A stretch of 64,000 nt of DNA, from NCBI GenBank assembly GCA_948567375.1, contig OX419755.1, positions 79,006,218 through 79,070,217 on the forward strand, read 5' to 3'. Of this stretch, positions 13,210 through 26,477 are shown in pieces. The translations under genes and the position numbers were made by a program. Each line of letters starts with the position of its first letter. Position 1 is the first letter of the stretch. A model generated the notes under the pieces. The model did no database searches. It was not told where the DNA came from and saw only the letters and a list, made by a program, of their open reading frames with translations. The DNA comes from Lunularia cruciata. Its lineage: Eukaryota; Streptophyta; Marchantiopsida; Lunulariales; Lunulariaceae.

Positions 13210-14070
13210 CTTGTCAAGGTTGCCCATTCTTGAGTGTACATTTAACAATACAATGTCCAATTTAGTGATAATAAAAACAACCACCCTTTTTTCAAATTTT
13301 ATCTCTGTTTATGGTGCCAAGTGGTCTCTATTGAATGGCATTAATCTCCATTGGTGTTGGCTCCTCCACTTGTGTGTAATGTATTGGTAGGTTCTGTGGA
13401 GGCTGAGGTCAAGACCAAGTTGTTGCAACCAAGTAATCAAAGCATTTGGCCAACTACATGGTTTCCTCCAAGTGTTGTGGCTCTCACATAGCTACCTCTA
13501 ATTTGGTTTGTGACTTCAAGCCCCTCATAAATTGATCAAGAGCTTCACCTTCTATTATATCTAGAATTTGCATAATGGTGTTTTGGGATTGCGTGATGTA
13601 ACTTCTTATAGAGCAAATTTGCTTCAACTCTACCAACCTATCTTGTACAATTCATGTGGCATTTATAAATTATAATTGAACAATTATTGCACCCTTGAAT
13701 TCTACCCAAGTCAAGATTGGTGTAACAAATTGCCATTCAGCTCACTCCACTCAAAATTGCCATCATAGCTTTGCTACCCATCCAATTGGTTGGAAACCAA
13801 GAGAATCTATTTCTATTTATCTTGAAGATTGGTAGCATAGCAATTGGTACCAACATAACATTTGCAATCAACTACAAAATTCTCCACTACATTTGGAAGA
13901 TTCTTGCATTCAAATACCTTGGGTTTTGGAAATCGGATTTGGTCTTCTCCTTCTCAAACTAGTGCTCTTTCTACGTGCTCTTGTTGTTGATGGTCTTGTT
14001 CATCCAACAATCAAGTAAGGTGCTCAATTTATTGTTGCATAACAATGATAACCTCTGGCATTGCCTCCAT
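13210..14070 (-). pseudogene. A1 gag (broken)
   Basis: Gag starts at the ATG on 14070-14068 (MEAMPEVI). The middle domain shows GRILAFKYL-like decayed versions of the GKNLPS..ENFVFD block near 13930-13860. The zinc-knuckle region lies near 13275-13225. Several stops and AT-shifts are present. The rest of the C-terminus is left of solo LTR B1. Confidence 0.7.
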
Positions 14071-14340
14071 GGCTACTACTCTATCACACCACTCCTAATT
14101 TATCTAATTTATTAACGCATAGATGCAACATGTCCACCATTCTCCATAAGTTACAATTGGAAGTACCAAGCATTCCTTGGACAATGTGATTGCATTCAAA
14201 AAAATTTGCCTAAATTGTGAGGTGATGAATTGTGTGAAATGATGCTAGGTAATACCCGGACATGAAAATCCCAATGGTTTAGTGAAAGTTGATTTGGTGA
14301 TCTATATATTCTATCTATCCCATTCCTACTCTGATACTAA

Positions 14341-14793
14341 TGTAAAAGACCAAGACCAAGGAGAGAAATAGGAGAATGGAAGATCACACTAGGACACTTG
14401 AGTGTGGGAAGCTCCAAATCCTTAGCATGAGCTTTGGCTTTGGTATTTATAGGGAACATACAAGGCTGTTCTTGAGAAGCTTCTCAAGAAGCTTTTGAGA
14501 GCCGCTTTCTTGGAGTGCAAGCCAAGTTAATCAAGAAGCTTCCTTCTAAAAGTTGCCTACTTGGCATGCAAGCTTAGCTAGTTGGAAGCTTCTAGAAGCT
14601 TCCTACTTAGGGTGCAAACTAAGCTAGCCAAGAAGCTTCTTCCTAGAAGTTTGCACTTGGCATGCACATTACTCAATACTTTGGAGTGTACCAAGTAGCT
14701 TCCTAGATACTTCTAGAATATTCTAGGCTAATTTGGCCCATTACTACTTTGTTAGCTTTGACTAACTTTTTCACTAAACTCTATATTGTTACA
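14341..14793 (-). repeat. 5' LTR of A1
   Basis: This 453-bp LTR starts TGTAAAAGACC and ends TTGTTACA in window orientation. It contains GAAGCTTCTAGAAGCTTC at 14585-14602 and the three-unit site around 14710-14730 (CTTCTAGAATATTCTAGG). The right flank ATAAG at 14794-14798 matches the left flank of the distant 3' LTR. Confidence 0.9.
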
Positions 14794-14798
14794 ATAAG

Positions 14799-17150
14799 CC
14801 TTAGAAAACAAATTAGCATTAGTGTGTTTCTTCTTAGCCTTAGCTTCAATGGTATAGTCATACTCAAATAAATGTATCATCTACCTAACTAATCTCTCCT
14901 CCATATTAAGCTTGTTGATAATATCCTCTATTGCTTTGTATCTTTGACAATTGTGGCATCCACTCAAATCAAGTAATGAAAAATTTATTGGGACCCAAGA
15001 TCACTAACAAACTTTCCCTCTATATAATTGCATAGTTTCTATTCTTTGAAGCTATTTGTCTACTTGAATAAGCCATCCATCTTGGTCTAATTGACTTAGA
15101 GTGCATCTTGTAACTATATAGCATTAATTTTAAAAGGAAAGATTACTCTAAGTAGGTTTAGCAAGAATAGGAGCCAAAATAAAGGATTTCTTGAGCTCCT
15201 CAAAAGCTTTGAAATCCTTTTTACTCTCCAAATCATTGTGTACTTTATACCCTTTTCATATATATAGTAAATGCATAAGCCTTGTTGAAAAATACAAAGA
15301 TGAATCTTCTTTAGTGCCTAATCATTCCCAAGAATTTGTGCAACCATATCAAGCTTGTATGGAATGGGAGTTTTGGAATTTTCCTCATCTTTTCAAAATC
15401 CACTACTATCTCATCTTTAGAAATCACATTCCATAAAATTAGAACTTCTTTGCAACCAAATATACAATTATTAAAATTGAGTAATAAAGTAACCTTATCT
15501 AAGCATTGTAAGACTTTGATCAAGTGCTCAAAATGCTCTTCTATAGACATACAATTTATCAATAAATTCTTATACAAATTTCTTGATGAAAAGTTCAAAC
15601 ACCTTGTTCATGAACTATTGAAATGTAGTTTAAACATTATAAAGCCCAAAATATATGACATTAAAAGCATAAGTAGCAAAGTTGTGGTGAATTGGGTAAG
15701 TGGTTGATGCTCTAGTATAATCATAATTAAGTTAAAGTCACTTTATCCATCTCTAAAATAGTATCTTTTATGACCTAACCTCTTCTTGCAAATGGATGAT
15801 AAGGAATAAAAATCCTTTCTAGTGCAAGAATTGTGCTTTTTATATCTATACATACCTAGAGTTTTCCATTGTTTTTACAATTCTAATTAAAGATATGCAC
15901 TATCAATTCTCCACATCAAAGATAAATTTTTTCTCCTTGAGCTTATTTATATCTTATTTCAAAATATAAGTATTTTTGAATAAATACATTGTTGTTTTTG
16001 ATAAGCAGAGCTTGCATATGGTTTTACATATATTGGTGTTCCTCTAAAGTGGATTCCTTGATATCCTTGTAAATTGATAGCAAACACATGGATGTACTTG
16101 TAAGATATTACTTGAGTTCTTATCTTCTTCTCCTTTGCATGATATATAGTCTACTCTTTATCTATTCAAGTTTTGATATAGATGTATTAAAATCCCTGGA
16201 CACAAATTCCATAGTAGAGAAGCAATGAACATTTGAATAAAAATTAGAATCATCCTCCAAAGAGATCTATTTCTTTATACTTGTATACACACCAAACTCT
16301 TTTAAATCTGATTCCCAATATTTGGAAGATGGTACAGTTGAATATGAACTGTATTCAATATAATCTATGAAAAATTGAATGCTTTGATGATCCAATTCTC
16401 AAGTACCTTTTGTACCATCAATCAATTGTACAAGTTGCTCTCAACTATGTACTCCCAAGTAGAAATAATACCTTGAATTCTTCAAGCCTTTGAAAGTCAT
16501 AAGATTTTGAATTATCATAACAAAAATAACCTATTTTTCCTTCACACACTCATCAAACTTGTTTATTTTCCATGCTCACCCCAAATGTTGAATGTCTACA
16601 AGGTATTAATTTTTTAACTGCATCAATCTTTTAAACATAATATTCACTAGAGATACTTCATTCAAAATTGCATCCTTGATATTGTGACCATTCAATTTTA
16701 CATCAATTTTAGAAGCACTTTCACAAGCCTCCCATGATGGTTTGTTTTGCATCTACCAACCCAATAATACTGAAGTCTTCACTTCTACTTTCTTCTTATG
16801 CTCTTTGTAGGACTCAAACTATCCCAAAGTTCATTCCTCAAGGTAGGATTGAAATCAAGTAATTAACACTAATTAACAAAATTAATCAATATTGGCCTTG
16901 TAATTACTAATATTATCCAACACATTTTAATCTTATTGTTGCTTTGAGATCAAGACATCATCCACTCCAAATTTCTTCCTTAGGAGTCTTTATAGTTGAT
17001 TAAATTGAGTTGGTGATGAAAATACTCCTGGTGTACATGGTAATGTCTTTGTTACTCAGATATCTTTTAAAAGAGTTCATAAATTCCACAAAATAAATAT
17101 TATTTTCTTGTGTTAAAAGTTCATTTAAAAAGTTTAACACTTCTCAAATT
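14799..17150 (-). pseudogene. Tat-like Ty3/gypsy pol fragment (broken)
   Basis: The minus-strand reading shows, in order, an RT motif like KNNGKLxVCID near 15870-15840, then RT C-terminal motifs at 15600-15310 (SIEEHFEHLIKVLQCLDKV and DFEKMRKIPKLP). The RNase H end follows near 14880 (RLVRxMIHLFEYDYTIEAKAKK). The arrangement and motifs fit a non-chromovirus gypsy lineage. Stops are dense. The sequence right of 15900, up to 17150, would correspond to the protease and gag side, but no domain could be named there. A1 inserted into this element at 14794. Confidence 0.6.
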
Positions 17151-18150
17151 TGAGTACTCACACTCCCGGTACTTGCTCTATTTAGTGGAGGATGAATATG
17201 TTATTCTCAGGTTACTCTCATCTCAGCTTTCCTCTGTTAAGGCCCTCATAACCCTTTTTTAATTTTTAATGAAACGCAATGTTTGGGCATGATACATATT
17301 TGGGCTTGGCCCCATTTTACCCCGTGTGTCTTTTCCTCGTACGCCTGCTTCATGGGGGTCTTCCTATCCTTCTTGTCATCCTACGCGGTAGCCTCTTTCC
17401 CCTGATAGATAGGATCGTGCGTTTCTTGCCGGTCGTTGCAGGGCATGCTATTCGGAGAGGAAACCCTTTATCGCGGTTTCGTCTTGTATGAATATAGTAT
17501 CCAACTGCTCGATGGAATGTATTTGGTCGGCCTGGCACAATGTTTGAATCAGCATGGCATGCTGTGCATGCATGCTTCGCACCATTGAAAGGCTTTCTTG
17601 TTTGAGGTTGTACTGACCTTTGTTGAGCGCAGTTGGTTTAGTAACTGCTTAATTGCATCTATGTTACTGCATCAGTGGCCGAAAATCTTGAGACAAATCA
17701 GCGACACAGCAGTTATCGACCTTCGCCTTCGATTGGGTGAGAAGGGTCCGCGTATCGTCAAGGAGTTTTTCCAAGCTTTCGGGGGTTTCACCCCCCGAAA
17801 CGAGGAATTCTTCGCGTCTAGTGTTTATCTTCAGTGGGGTGGGAAAACCAGTGAGCATAGAATATTCGCCAGGGTTCCCTGATTCTATGAAAACTTTCGG
17901 AGATTTGGAGTATACGCAAGTGCATGCCATGCATCTTTCGATGTCTCGCACTATGATACTTGCCCATATATCTCATTCGCACCCAATCCCAAAATGCTGA
18001 CCTTTGCGATTTCGTCTCCTTTTTCCCCGTCTACGATTTGAGTTTGGTTTGTGGGTGGCAGTGGATTCGTTGTAGTGGAGTTTGGGTCCGGCTGAGATGC
18101 AAGTTTCGACGTTGCTCCGGAAACCATATCCCACAATTTCTCCATTTTCA
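17151..18150 (-). other. Possible hypothetical gene fragment
   Basis: Two adjacent minus-strand open frames look protein-like: 18145-17954 (62-64 residues, beginning MEKLWDMVSGATSKLA) and 17951-17664 (ending in DLSQDFRPLMQ). They lie end to end, have ordinary amino-acid composition and stand in more GC-balanced DNA than the flanking retrotransposons. The simplest GT-AG intron between them (17959-17885, 75 nt) does not keep the frame, so no gene model is claimed. No family was recognised. This may equally be chance. Confidence 0.2.
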
Positions 18151-21100
18151 CTTTAACCTGGATTTTCTGCGTCCAGGCTTTGTGAAAAGTGCCATCGAAT
18201 ATTGACCACGATTTTGTGTCGACACAGTGGTTAGTTTGTCATTCTGGGAGTGTCTGACTTCAAGTCCAAATCTTCAGTAAGTCAGAATCTCAACCTTTTG
18301 TCTTCATCGAGTCGGTTTCTGTTTCTTAGTGTAAAAAGCTGACGCCATTTGTTCTTTATTTCATGTTTCACCACATGCGATGAATCGATTTGTTGGAGGA
18401 TAGGCTAGCGTCCCGCGCACTACAGTGAACGATTCCGCTGCAATCGGCGGGTGACTCTTATCTATTGACTAAGCCTTCAAGAAAAAACTTTTTCGTAGTT
18501 TCCTGAACTAAGTCTGCTCTGATACCATTTTGGAAGAACTGACAAGCTGGAGGCAAAACTGTCATCAATAGGATAGACAATGGAGGCCTGGAACAAGCAC
18601 AGGATTACATAGCCTCTTTCATGCCACAATAACCATGCGCAGGGCATGATATAGCTGCTCTTCAATACTACACATACACCGCCGATCTATGCTGCAAAAG
18701 ACTAGGAATTTGGCATCCAGAATGGACATGGAATGTATGTCACTGAGTGGTATAGCGAGTGTGCAAGTGTAAGTTCAAGTTTCAAGGGACAGTTTGTGAT
18801 TGAAGAGTCCAGCCGAATTTGGTGATCTTGCTAGATGGTTGAGCCAACCCCGGGTTTAGATTAGTTGAGTAAAGCTTCCTCATTATCAAGCAGAAATAAT
18901 GGGGACCAGAGGGAGGTCGAGTACTTTCGTGAGACCATCGGAATGCTTAGTTTTACTTGAGCAATCGAATCCCCTTATCTCTACCCGTTCTAAGTTGGCC
19001 GTTCGCTGTGGATGAAAGCGCCCGATGCGGGCCAAGCGCCAAGAAAGAGGCATTCCACGCCATTCGAGATCTCCATTTTCACCTTCGTCTTCATGTCCAT
19101 CTTTACCATAAGTCAAGTGTCCTTGCTTTCATATAGAGGAGCATTTAGCTTGGGATGAAAAAGTACTAGTAACACAGGATTGAAGTTCGTTGAGATCTGA
19201 AGTTCACGTACTGAGCAAGTTTACCCATTGACTGGGGATTAGTAAACTCAACTCCGTTCATGTGGAGGGCGACACGGTGCCATGCGACGAGTATTTCACA
19301 TTTTACATTGTAGGGTTCAACTTGAATGCCATACAACTCCAAGGTGCCGTAACTTCCTCAGGCATATTGTGGCGCCAATTTTCTCTTAAATGACTTGTTC
19401 AAAAGATATACTTAACAGTACATCAATTGAACAGAAAATAGATCGCACCATATCCCCGATGACAATAGCAGGAACCACTCCCTAGCTGTTCACGAAGAGT
19501 TGAACGAGTCTACCCGAGTTGAAACCGCCTATGAACAGTGTCAAATGTCAAGAACCTTGTGTTGGGTTGATTGACAACGGCTGCAGAGGAGACATCCTAC
19601 GTCCTTCGGTAGGTACCTAGGTTATGAGCTTGTGAGGAACTATCCCGTTGGTGCATGACAATATGAACTACGAGTTTTTGGGCTGTAGATAATCTACCCA
19701 GGATAAATTCCTGCGATTTCCTTCTGGTCTCCTGACAAGATGTTTATGATCGATGCTTGTGGAAAACTAGGACAAGTTAGCTCTCTATATGAACATCTTG
19801 CGAGCATACATACCGAAGACAAAATGCATGAACCTCGAGGTGTTGTTCCTATAAACATGTTGACGGACATGAACAACTTGTCAAGAGACGGACTACAGGA
19901 GCTTGGCATTATAGTCGACCTGAGGAGTTTCTGCTATTATGCGAAATTATGCACCTACAGAACTATCTTCTCAAGGAGTTGTCACTGTTGGAAAATGCAA
20001 CTACAGTAGCGGTAAAGTAGATTCACTGTGGCCAGGAATGGTACTCAATCACTACCTTGATGTTTGCTCGGTGATTCGTGTTAGGTGATATATCACAATG
20101 TATTTATTCTGCAATTAGAGTAGCGGCAAAGTAAATTCATCGTGGCTATGAATGGTACTCAATCCCTACCTGCTAAAGACTTGGGGATTGTTTCTGTCAG
20201 TTCATTATTTCACAAATATTAGCTCAGCAGGTTTGTGTTATTTATCCTGCTAAACTTTAAGAGGAAGCATCTATAACTAATTGGGTGAAGTGCAGGAGAT
20301 TGGAGCAGCTGCCATACTTTTGAAAGAAACATTCAATGATGTGTAAAGTAAAACCTCACAGTACTAGTACTATGGGTAAATGTCACTATTGGAGCAGCTA
20401 TTGTGGTTTTGTATGAAATATTTATGACGTACAATATGATATAAGAGTAAAACCTTCCACTATTGTCATACATTTGGTACTCCAATAGTGACATCTACCC
20501 ACTACTCACTATTGGAGTAACTATTATGATTTTGCAGGAAGCATTCAGTGATGTACGATCTGATGTGAACAGTAAAACTTCAAAGATTATTAGTGTTAGA
20601 GGTAGATGTCACATGTGAATGAATAACATCTTTCCATTATTGCAGGAAGCATGTCAATGTTATTCAATGATGTATAATTTGATTTCGGAGTAAAGCCTCC
20701 CAATATCATGATACATTGGTACTAGGAGTAGATGTTACTCACCCAAGGAAAGAGCGTGCTTTTTTGTTCTCGAGTATAGGTACCAGCACGACTTTTGTAG
20801 TGTTTCCATTGGATTTTTCTTACCTGATATACAATCTGATGTTATTCATTTGGTCACTAATGAAAAGATGTTATTTATATGAGTGAGGTGTCATTATTGG
20901 GAATTTTTACTCTGAAGTTGAAAACGGCGTTGACAACGTGCTGCAAGTCATACCAATTATGGTTGCAACAAAATCAGCTACAGCAGTTAGAAAAATATGA
21001 ACAAGTCAGTTCTACCAATACAATTAGAAGACTAGTCTTAAGCAGCAGTCTTCCCTCTCTGAATACCCAGGAAATACGACTCGTCTGACGAGCTTCTATA

Positions 21101-22250
21101 TGCAACAATACAAAGGACTCAGCTTCATTTGTTTCTATGATTCAGCTTCTAGAGACGGGGAGAGATCTGTTCCTCTTTTGTGTGAGCTTGGCTTGCAGAT
21201 GTCTGCTTTCCTGTTTCAGATTGCAAACTTCCAAAACTTGCATGCTGATTAGATTCGATCTCCAGTTGCTCCATAACCAAGATGAGAGTAACTACAAACA
21301 AAACAAGTCTTGCGTTTGTTTCCGTGTTAGTGTTAATATTCCTACTCGGTTTCCACGACAACCGAATCCTTTCGCACAGAAATTCAACCCTTCATCCATA
21401 GACATCAGGCTGACAAGACAAGAATCGCACGATAAAAAAGACTAAACACGTTCATTTGGGCTGGTAGTATATCAAGTTGTTACTTTTGGCCTATATCAAC
21501 TAGCACTATTTGGATTGTTAAATTTAAACTATTTCACCTCCCATTATAGGACACTACATTTGTCCACTTATGTGAACCAAAAAAACATTGAATAGAATAA
21601 TAGGGGTTTCAGAAATAGTTTTAAGAAGCTCTATTATCTTCATATAAGCTTTTACGATGTGTCAACAAAATTGGTATGGGTTCGGGCGAGAGGAAGAAAG
21701 GGACCCACTCCGGACTTCCATCCAAGTTCTTTATTATTAGCAAACTCCAGTATAGGTGGTTCATAGGAAAGAAGGATATGATATAAGTTTTCGGTTGGCA
21801 CCATAAAGCATTAATTACAATTTAGGGTTAATGAAGTGCCTGATTTTATTTGAATCTAGGTGTCAACCACCAAAACAGGAGGTGGTTCCTCTCTAGATCT
21901 AGATCTAGAGATCATGAAATTGACTGCAGGTAGGAAGGACGGGGAGTGAATTCAGTTGCAGCACAATCTAATTTTTGCAATTGCCCTACTTGAAAGGGGC
22001 TCTCCACCAATGTGAATTCATAATGATCAATCTATTGGCTCAATCTTGGTTCTCTTGGTCTAGAGAGTGTGAATTTACTTGCTTGAGTGTGAATTTATAC
22101 TGATTAAGTTTTCTTGAAGAATTTTCTCTAAGTGTTCACTCTATATTGAATGTGAAGAGAGTGAATCCATGGTGTAATTTTGCTTGTGGATTTGAGAATT
22201 GAGTAGAAAAAAGTAGAGCATACTAAGAGGTAACACTCAAGGGAACTAAC
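18151..22250. other. Low-copy-looking region without secure gene
   Basis: No recognisable domain was found on either strand. Short open frames at 19740-20009 (plus) and 19116-18886 (minus) lack any family signature. Diverged tandem copies of a roughly 110-130 bp motif occur at 20000-20720. A perfect 22-bp palindrome lies at 21890-21911. From about 21480 the sequence becomes AT-rich again. Confidence 0.4.
20007..20720. repeat. Diverged tandem repeats
   Basis: The string reading AGCGGYAAAGTARATTCA.. recurs at about 20010 and 20123. A motif with GGAAGCATTCARTGATGTA followed by agtaaaacctc recurs about every 120-130 bp near 20325, 20430, 20545 and 20655. Copies are diverged and interrupted by indels. 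No coding sense was found. Confidence 0.55.
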
Positions 22251-22306
22251 CAAAAATACTAGGAAATGTATATAATGGATTATTTATTTAAATTTGGAGA
22301 TAATGT

Positions 22307-23574
22307 TTGGATGAACTAGAAGATGAAGAAGGAGATTTAGATATGCTAGAACTATTGATCGGTGGGTGGGAGTATGCACATACACATAGGTACTTAGAAA
22401 CTAGAGTTACGTACCCTTGCAGTGGGGAATTTGTGATTAAATATTTTAGAGGCCTAGATGTGAAGGCATTTTGCCAACTCACTAGAATGGACGTTGATTC
22501 TTTTTCAACATTAGTAGATCTGATAAAGGCTTATAGTGTAAAAGAATTACCAATGAGAGTAAACAGTAGGGTGGATCCAAGTAGCTCTTGCTCTTGATAT
22601 ATTTTGGACATCAACCTAATGAAACTTGTGCTGCAAGGGGGTTAAATATTTCGGGCATTAGTGCAAGTTCAACAATTACCTTTAGAAATCAAATCATGAC
22701 AGCCATATTAAATTTGATGAGGAGTCAAGTGTCACGGCTTGAGCACAAGGAAAGAAGGAGAATATCAGTAATTTTTGCACACAAAGGTTTCACTGGTTGT
22801 GTAGGTTTGTTAAATGGAACATTGTTTCCTCTCTCAACTTGACCTACTATGGATGGAGAAATACATTTTAGCTGAAAGGGCTCCTATTCTATAAATGGCC
22901 AAGTGATTTGTGATTGTAAAAGGAAAATTATACATTTTACTTGAGGTAAGTGTTCAATATCTAATTCTTCCTTTGTCAATTGATTAGATTTTGTGCACCT
23001 TCTTTTTTTGATTTTTTGATTTGCAATGATTTGATTCCAATTTGATTTGTTTATTTGCAAGAATGCCAAGGACATGTCACGACATGATGTGTTTGAAAAA
23101 ATCCTCATTGTGGAGTGATTTGAACTGGAGAGGGTGATGTCTTAGTTTCAAGACCAAAGAGTACCTTTTAGGTGATTCTTGTTATGTATCCATGCATCAC
23201 CTAGTTCCTACCTTCAAGCAAGCCCAAACAGAGGACAAGCAAGAGTTCAACAAATATTTAGCAAAGGAAAGGGTGATAAATGCGCATTGTATAGGAGTTA
23301 TGAAAGCTAGATGGCATTCTCTTTGAGAATTGAGAGTGCAACTTAAAGACAATAGTAGAAATATATATTTCTTAAAGTGAGTTTTAGTTTGTATTATTTT
23401 ACATAACTTTGTACCAATAGGTATGATGTTTGGTTAGAAGAAGATGGCAGATTTATCAAGGAAACTGAAGTAGATACAAAAATTTCTCTCATTGGAGTGG
23501 AGCTTGGTAGAGAAGAAAGTAGGTCAAGGGTGATACAACAATGCTTTGCTCATCATCTTGAGGATATGGAATAA
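22307..23574 (+). pseudogene. PIF/Harbinger-type transposase pseudogene
   Basis: Conceptual reading in shifting frames gives a DDE_Tnp_4-type transposase. An N-terminal region (22307-22594) includes RGLDVKAFCQLTRMDVDSF. Next comes a helix-turn-helix-like part (22588-22760), then the catalytic block GCVGLLNGTLFPLS near 22795-22840 and GSYSINGQVICD near 22880-22915. The C-terminal part contains LVPTFKQAQTEDKQEFN near 23200-23255 and ends in a motif typical of the family, ILHNFVP, near 23396-23416. The first catalytic Asp position (normally in a GxxDGT context) reads Asn. At least three stops or frameshifts are present, so the protein is dead. Terminal inverted repeats were not found. Confidence 0.75.
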
Positions 23575-23599
23575 GAACATGTTCTTTTGTATTAAAAAT

Positions 23600-26320
23600 A
23601 TCCTTTATGATAAGCACCAAGTGTTCTCTTATTCTTCTTCATGATCTAGTATTGTTTGGATAATGTTAAGCACTAGTATTGTTCCTATGAAAGAACTTGT
23701 TTTTATCTACAATGTAGTATTTTGTGAATTCCATTTAGTATTTACAATTTAGTATTCCAAGTTTGCTATCAAATTGGTTGCTGCCTATTCATGCCATGGT
23801 TGATCCATTGACACTTGAAGTGGATGCTAGAAGGCATTGGCTGATGCATGGTGTGAATGGAAAGGCATTGGTTGGTAGGCTAACACTAGTTGATGCTTTG
23901 CATGGATGGAAAAGGCACAAGTAGACATTGGTTGCCGCTCGGTGAAGATGGAAAAGGGTTTCCAATTTAAGGTTGGTGCTTGTTGCCGCCCGGTGTGGTG
24001 TTTAGGTTTAGGACAAAAAGTTCCAACCCGTTCTCAAGGCAAGGTTTGGGTGCACTAGTTGAGAACATGTTGTGTTGCATGTCATTGTTGGTTGCCGCTT
24101 AGAATTTGGTATATTTTTTAGACTTTGGGTTCTTTTGTGGTGAAATGTGATTTTTTCCCAACAAAATATAGATTTAGGATTTCATCTGAGTGGTTATATA
24201 AACTCACACCTATTGCAAAGAAGTTACCATTTCTCACATTCTTGGAGAGCAATTTGGATTTTGAAGGAGGAAGGCAACTCTATTTTTCAAGGAACAAACT
24301 TGTGTTTGAAGATGAAACAATGTCCAGTTTTTGAAGGAGGATTGCCATTCAAAGGTATGTGCCATTCAAGAGAGCACCTTAAAAGTAGAAAGAAAGTAGA
24401 AGAAGAAGTGCAATTCAAGAGGGATCAGGAGTGACTTGTTGCTATTCAAGATCAGGAGTGCCATTTAGGAGCAAAAGGTAGTGCTATTTAGGAGGGGTTT
24501 GAGAGAGAAAGGTTGGCAGGAAAGAGTGAGAGGAATTTCTTTTTGAAAGAGATCAAGTGTTGAGAGGAAAGCAAGTTTAGAAGTGAAGTCAAAGATTTCC
24601 CATGGCAGAAATTTGTGGTTAAGAGAAGATTGTTAATGGTGAAGATATGATCAATACTCAAAAAGGAGATTGGTTGATTGGTTTTCACACAATTTAACAC
24701 CTAGTTACCTTCATAAATTGGTCTTGGATGGATAAACACCAAGTTCAAATTGCTACTGTTGGAATTGAGGTTGATATTGATGTTCTTGGCCTAAAAATAA
24801 CCCTTGGGCTACACTACCTTTGGCCAAATATAAGTTTTTCTCACATTCTCCTCTTTTTCTCACTTTTTGAACCCCATTTGAGTTTTTTCCTTATGTTTTT
24901 GAGTCAAATCAGTGCTTATGGGCGTCACTTGGCACCAACCTGTGTCACTTGCCCTATCCCATAGCATGTGCAAGCATCTTCTAGTGGTGCTTGGCTTTTC
25001 CAGTAGCATCTCTGGGTGTCACACCGCCTTAAACCATAAAACCTTGCATTGGTCACCCAATGCCTTTTCTTGTCCCATAGCATTGATGTGCACAACCAAG
25101 TGTCTTCCAATTTTTTCCTCTTTGCTTGCCTTATCCTACAATGTTAGTGGACAACTTTCAATGATGTCAAGCATTGTTCCTTTGTCCCTCAAGGCCCTAG
25201 GGTGACTTTCAACTATGTCCCATGATATTTTCATTGTCTGGGAGTGTTACCGGGCGGCATCTAGCAACTTCTTTGATGAACTTACATGCTTACACTTGTT
25301 TTTTGGAGACTTTTCCAAGTACTTACATGTATAGAGTTTGTGCATTCTTGGGAAGAATTTTGCATAAGGTTAGGTAAAGGGAGGTAGTTTCCATTGACAA
25401 TGGTTATAATTCAAGATGTACTTGTAATGCTAAGAGTGAGGCACCAAGAAGGAGGACAATTCCTTACACAACTATTTCAGATTGGTTTCCATAAAGAGAC
25501 ATGGTTGCAAAGAGGTATTTGGCAAGGCAATGTGTGTATCTTGCATTTAGGGCTTTCTTCCATATGATGGGTGCACTTGCGGCACCAACTATTCAGCCCA
25601 ATTGTACATGGGCATTTGGTTCTCCACACCAAAACAAAGTTGAGGAGATTTAGTATGGAGGATTACAATTGGGGAGAGTTAGCATTTTGAGCTATCATTA
25701 CAAAGGTAGAGAGTTTGTAGAGCCAATTGAGGAGACCTAAGAGGCACAAGGCCGGTTTAGAGTCACCTTCCTTGGGTAGATACTCACTCACCACTTTGTG
25801 GAGAGAGGTTATATCCTTGAGGAGGAAGTGTCCTACTTGAGTGAGGGAGAGGAGGAGATTATATGTGATGGAGAGGATGAGGATGGTGAGTGAACAATTA
25901 GATAGTTTGAGAGTATTGAGTTTTGGCATATTTTATATGTTTTCATTGCTGGAAAACATACAAAGTATTTATTGTAAACACCATTATTGGATTTAATAAA
26001 TAAGTTAATTTTACATGCCTAAATCAATGAACTTGTGTATTTATTTGATTGAAAGTTAGTTTTACTTGATGAATGACTTTATGTACCTATTGTGAACAAT
26101 TGTTCAATAGATTTGTGTTGAGACACATGACTTACCAATAGTGAGGTTGGGGAGTGATAGTTTCTTGAGAGAGTTCCTTATACATCTTCATCCTTTGAGA
26201 TAGTTCCTTCTCCCTCTTCTTCCACTTTCCATCCTTGGAGAGTGTACCTCACTCCTTGCATCCAAGAGTCCCTTCCCCCTCTTGTTTTTTTGACATAGAA
26301 AGTGTATAAGATGATTGTGC
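23600..26320. other. AT-rich intergenic DNA
   Basis: No gene could be supported. A phrase reading TTGGTTGCCGCtcGGTG recurs near 23930-23990. Open frames here are short and lack domain motifs. The sequence near 25440-25650 has a weakly protein-like reading on the plus strand but no recognised family. Confidence 0.35.
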
Positions 26321-26329
26321 CCAAGCGGC

Positions 26330-26380
26330 TGAGGAGCAAGAGAGACTTCTTCTTGAGCAGGAGAGTAGATTGGAGAGTTG

Positions 26381-26477
<97 letters not shown>

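Larger units (their letters stand above)
2811..14798 (-). mobile_element. Ty3/gypsy chromovirus A1, old, nested (TSD ATAAG)
   Basis: This is a minus-strand LTR retrotransposon. Its 3' LTR lies at 2816-3281 and its 5' LTR at 14341-14793. Both are flanked by the same 5-bp duplication ATAAG (2811-2815 and 14794-14798), so the two ends belong to one insertion despite 11.5 kb of separation. Internal DNA is 3282-5786, 11392-12622 and 13210-14340, split by A2 and by solo LTR B1. A primer-binding site similar to TGGTATCAGAG lies just left of 14340. In transcription order it carries gag, zinc knuckle, protease, a four-copy linker repeat, RT, RNase H, integrase and chromodomain. All are broken by stops and shifts. 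Confidence 0.9.
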
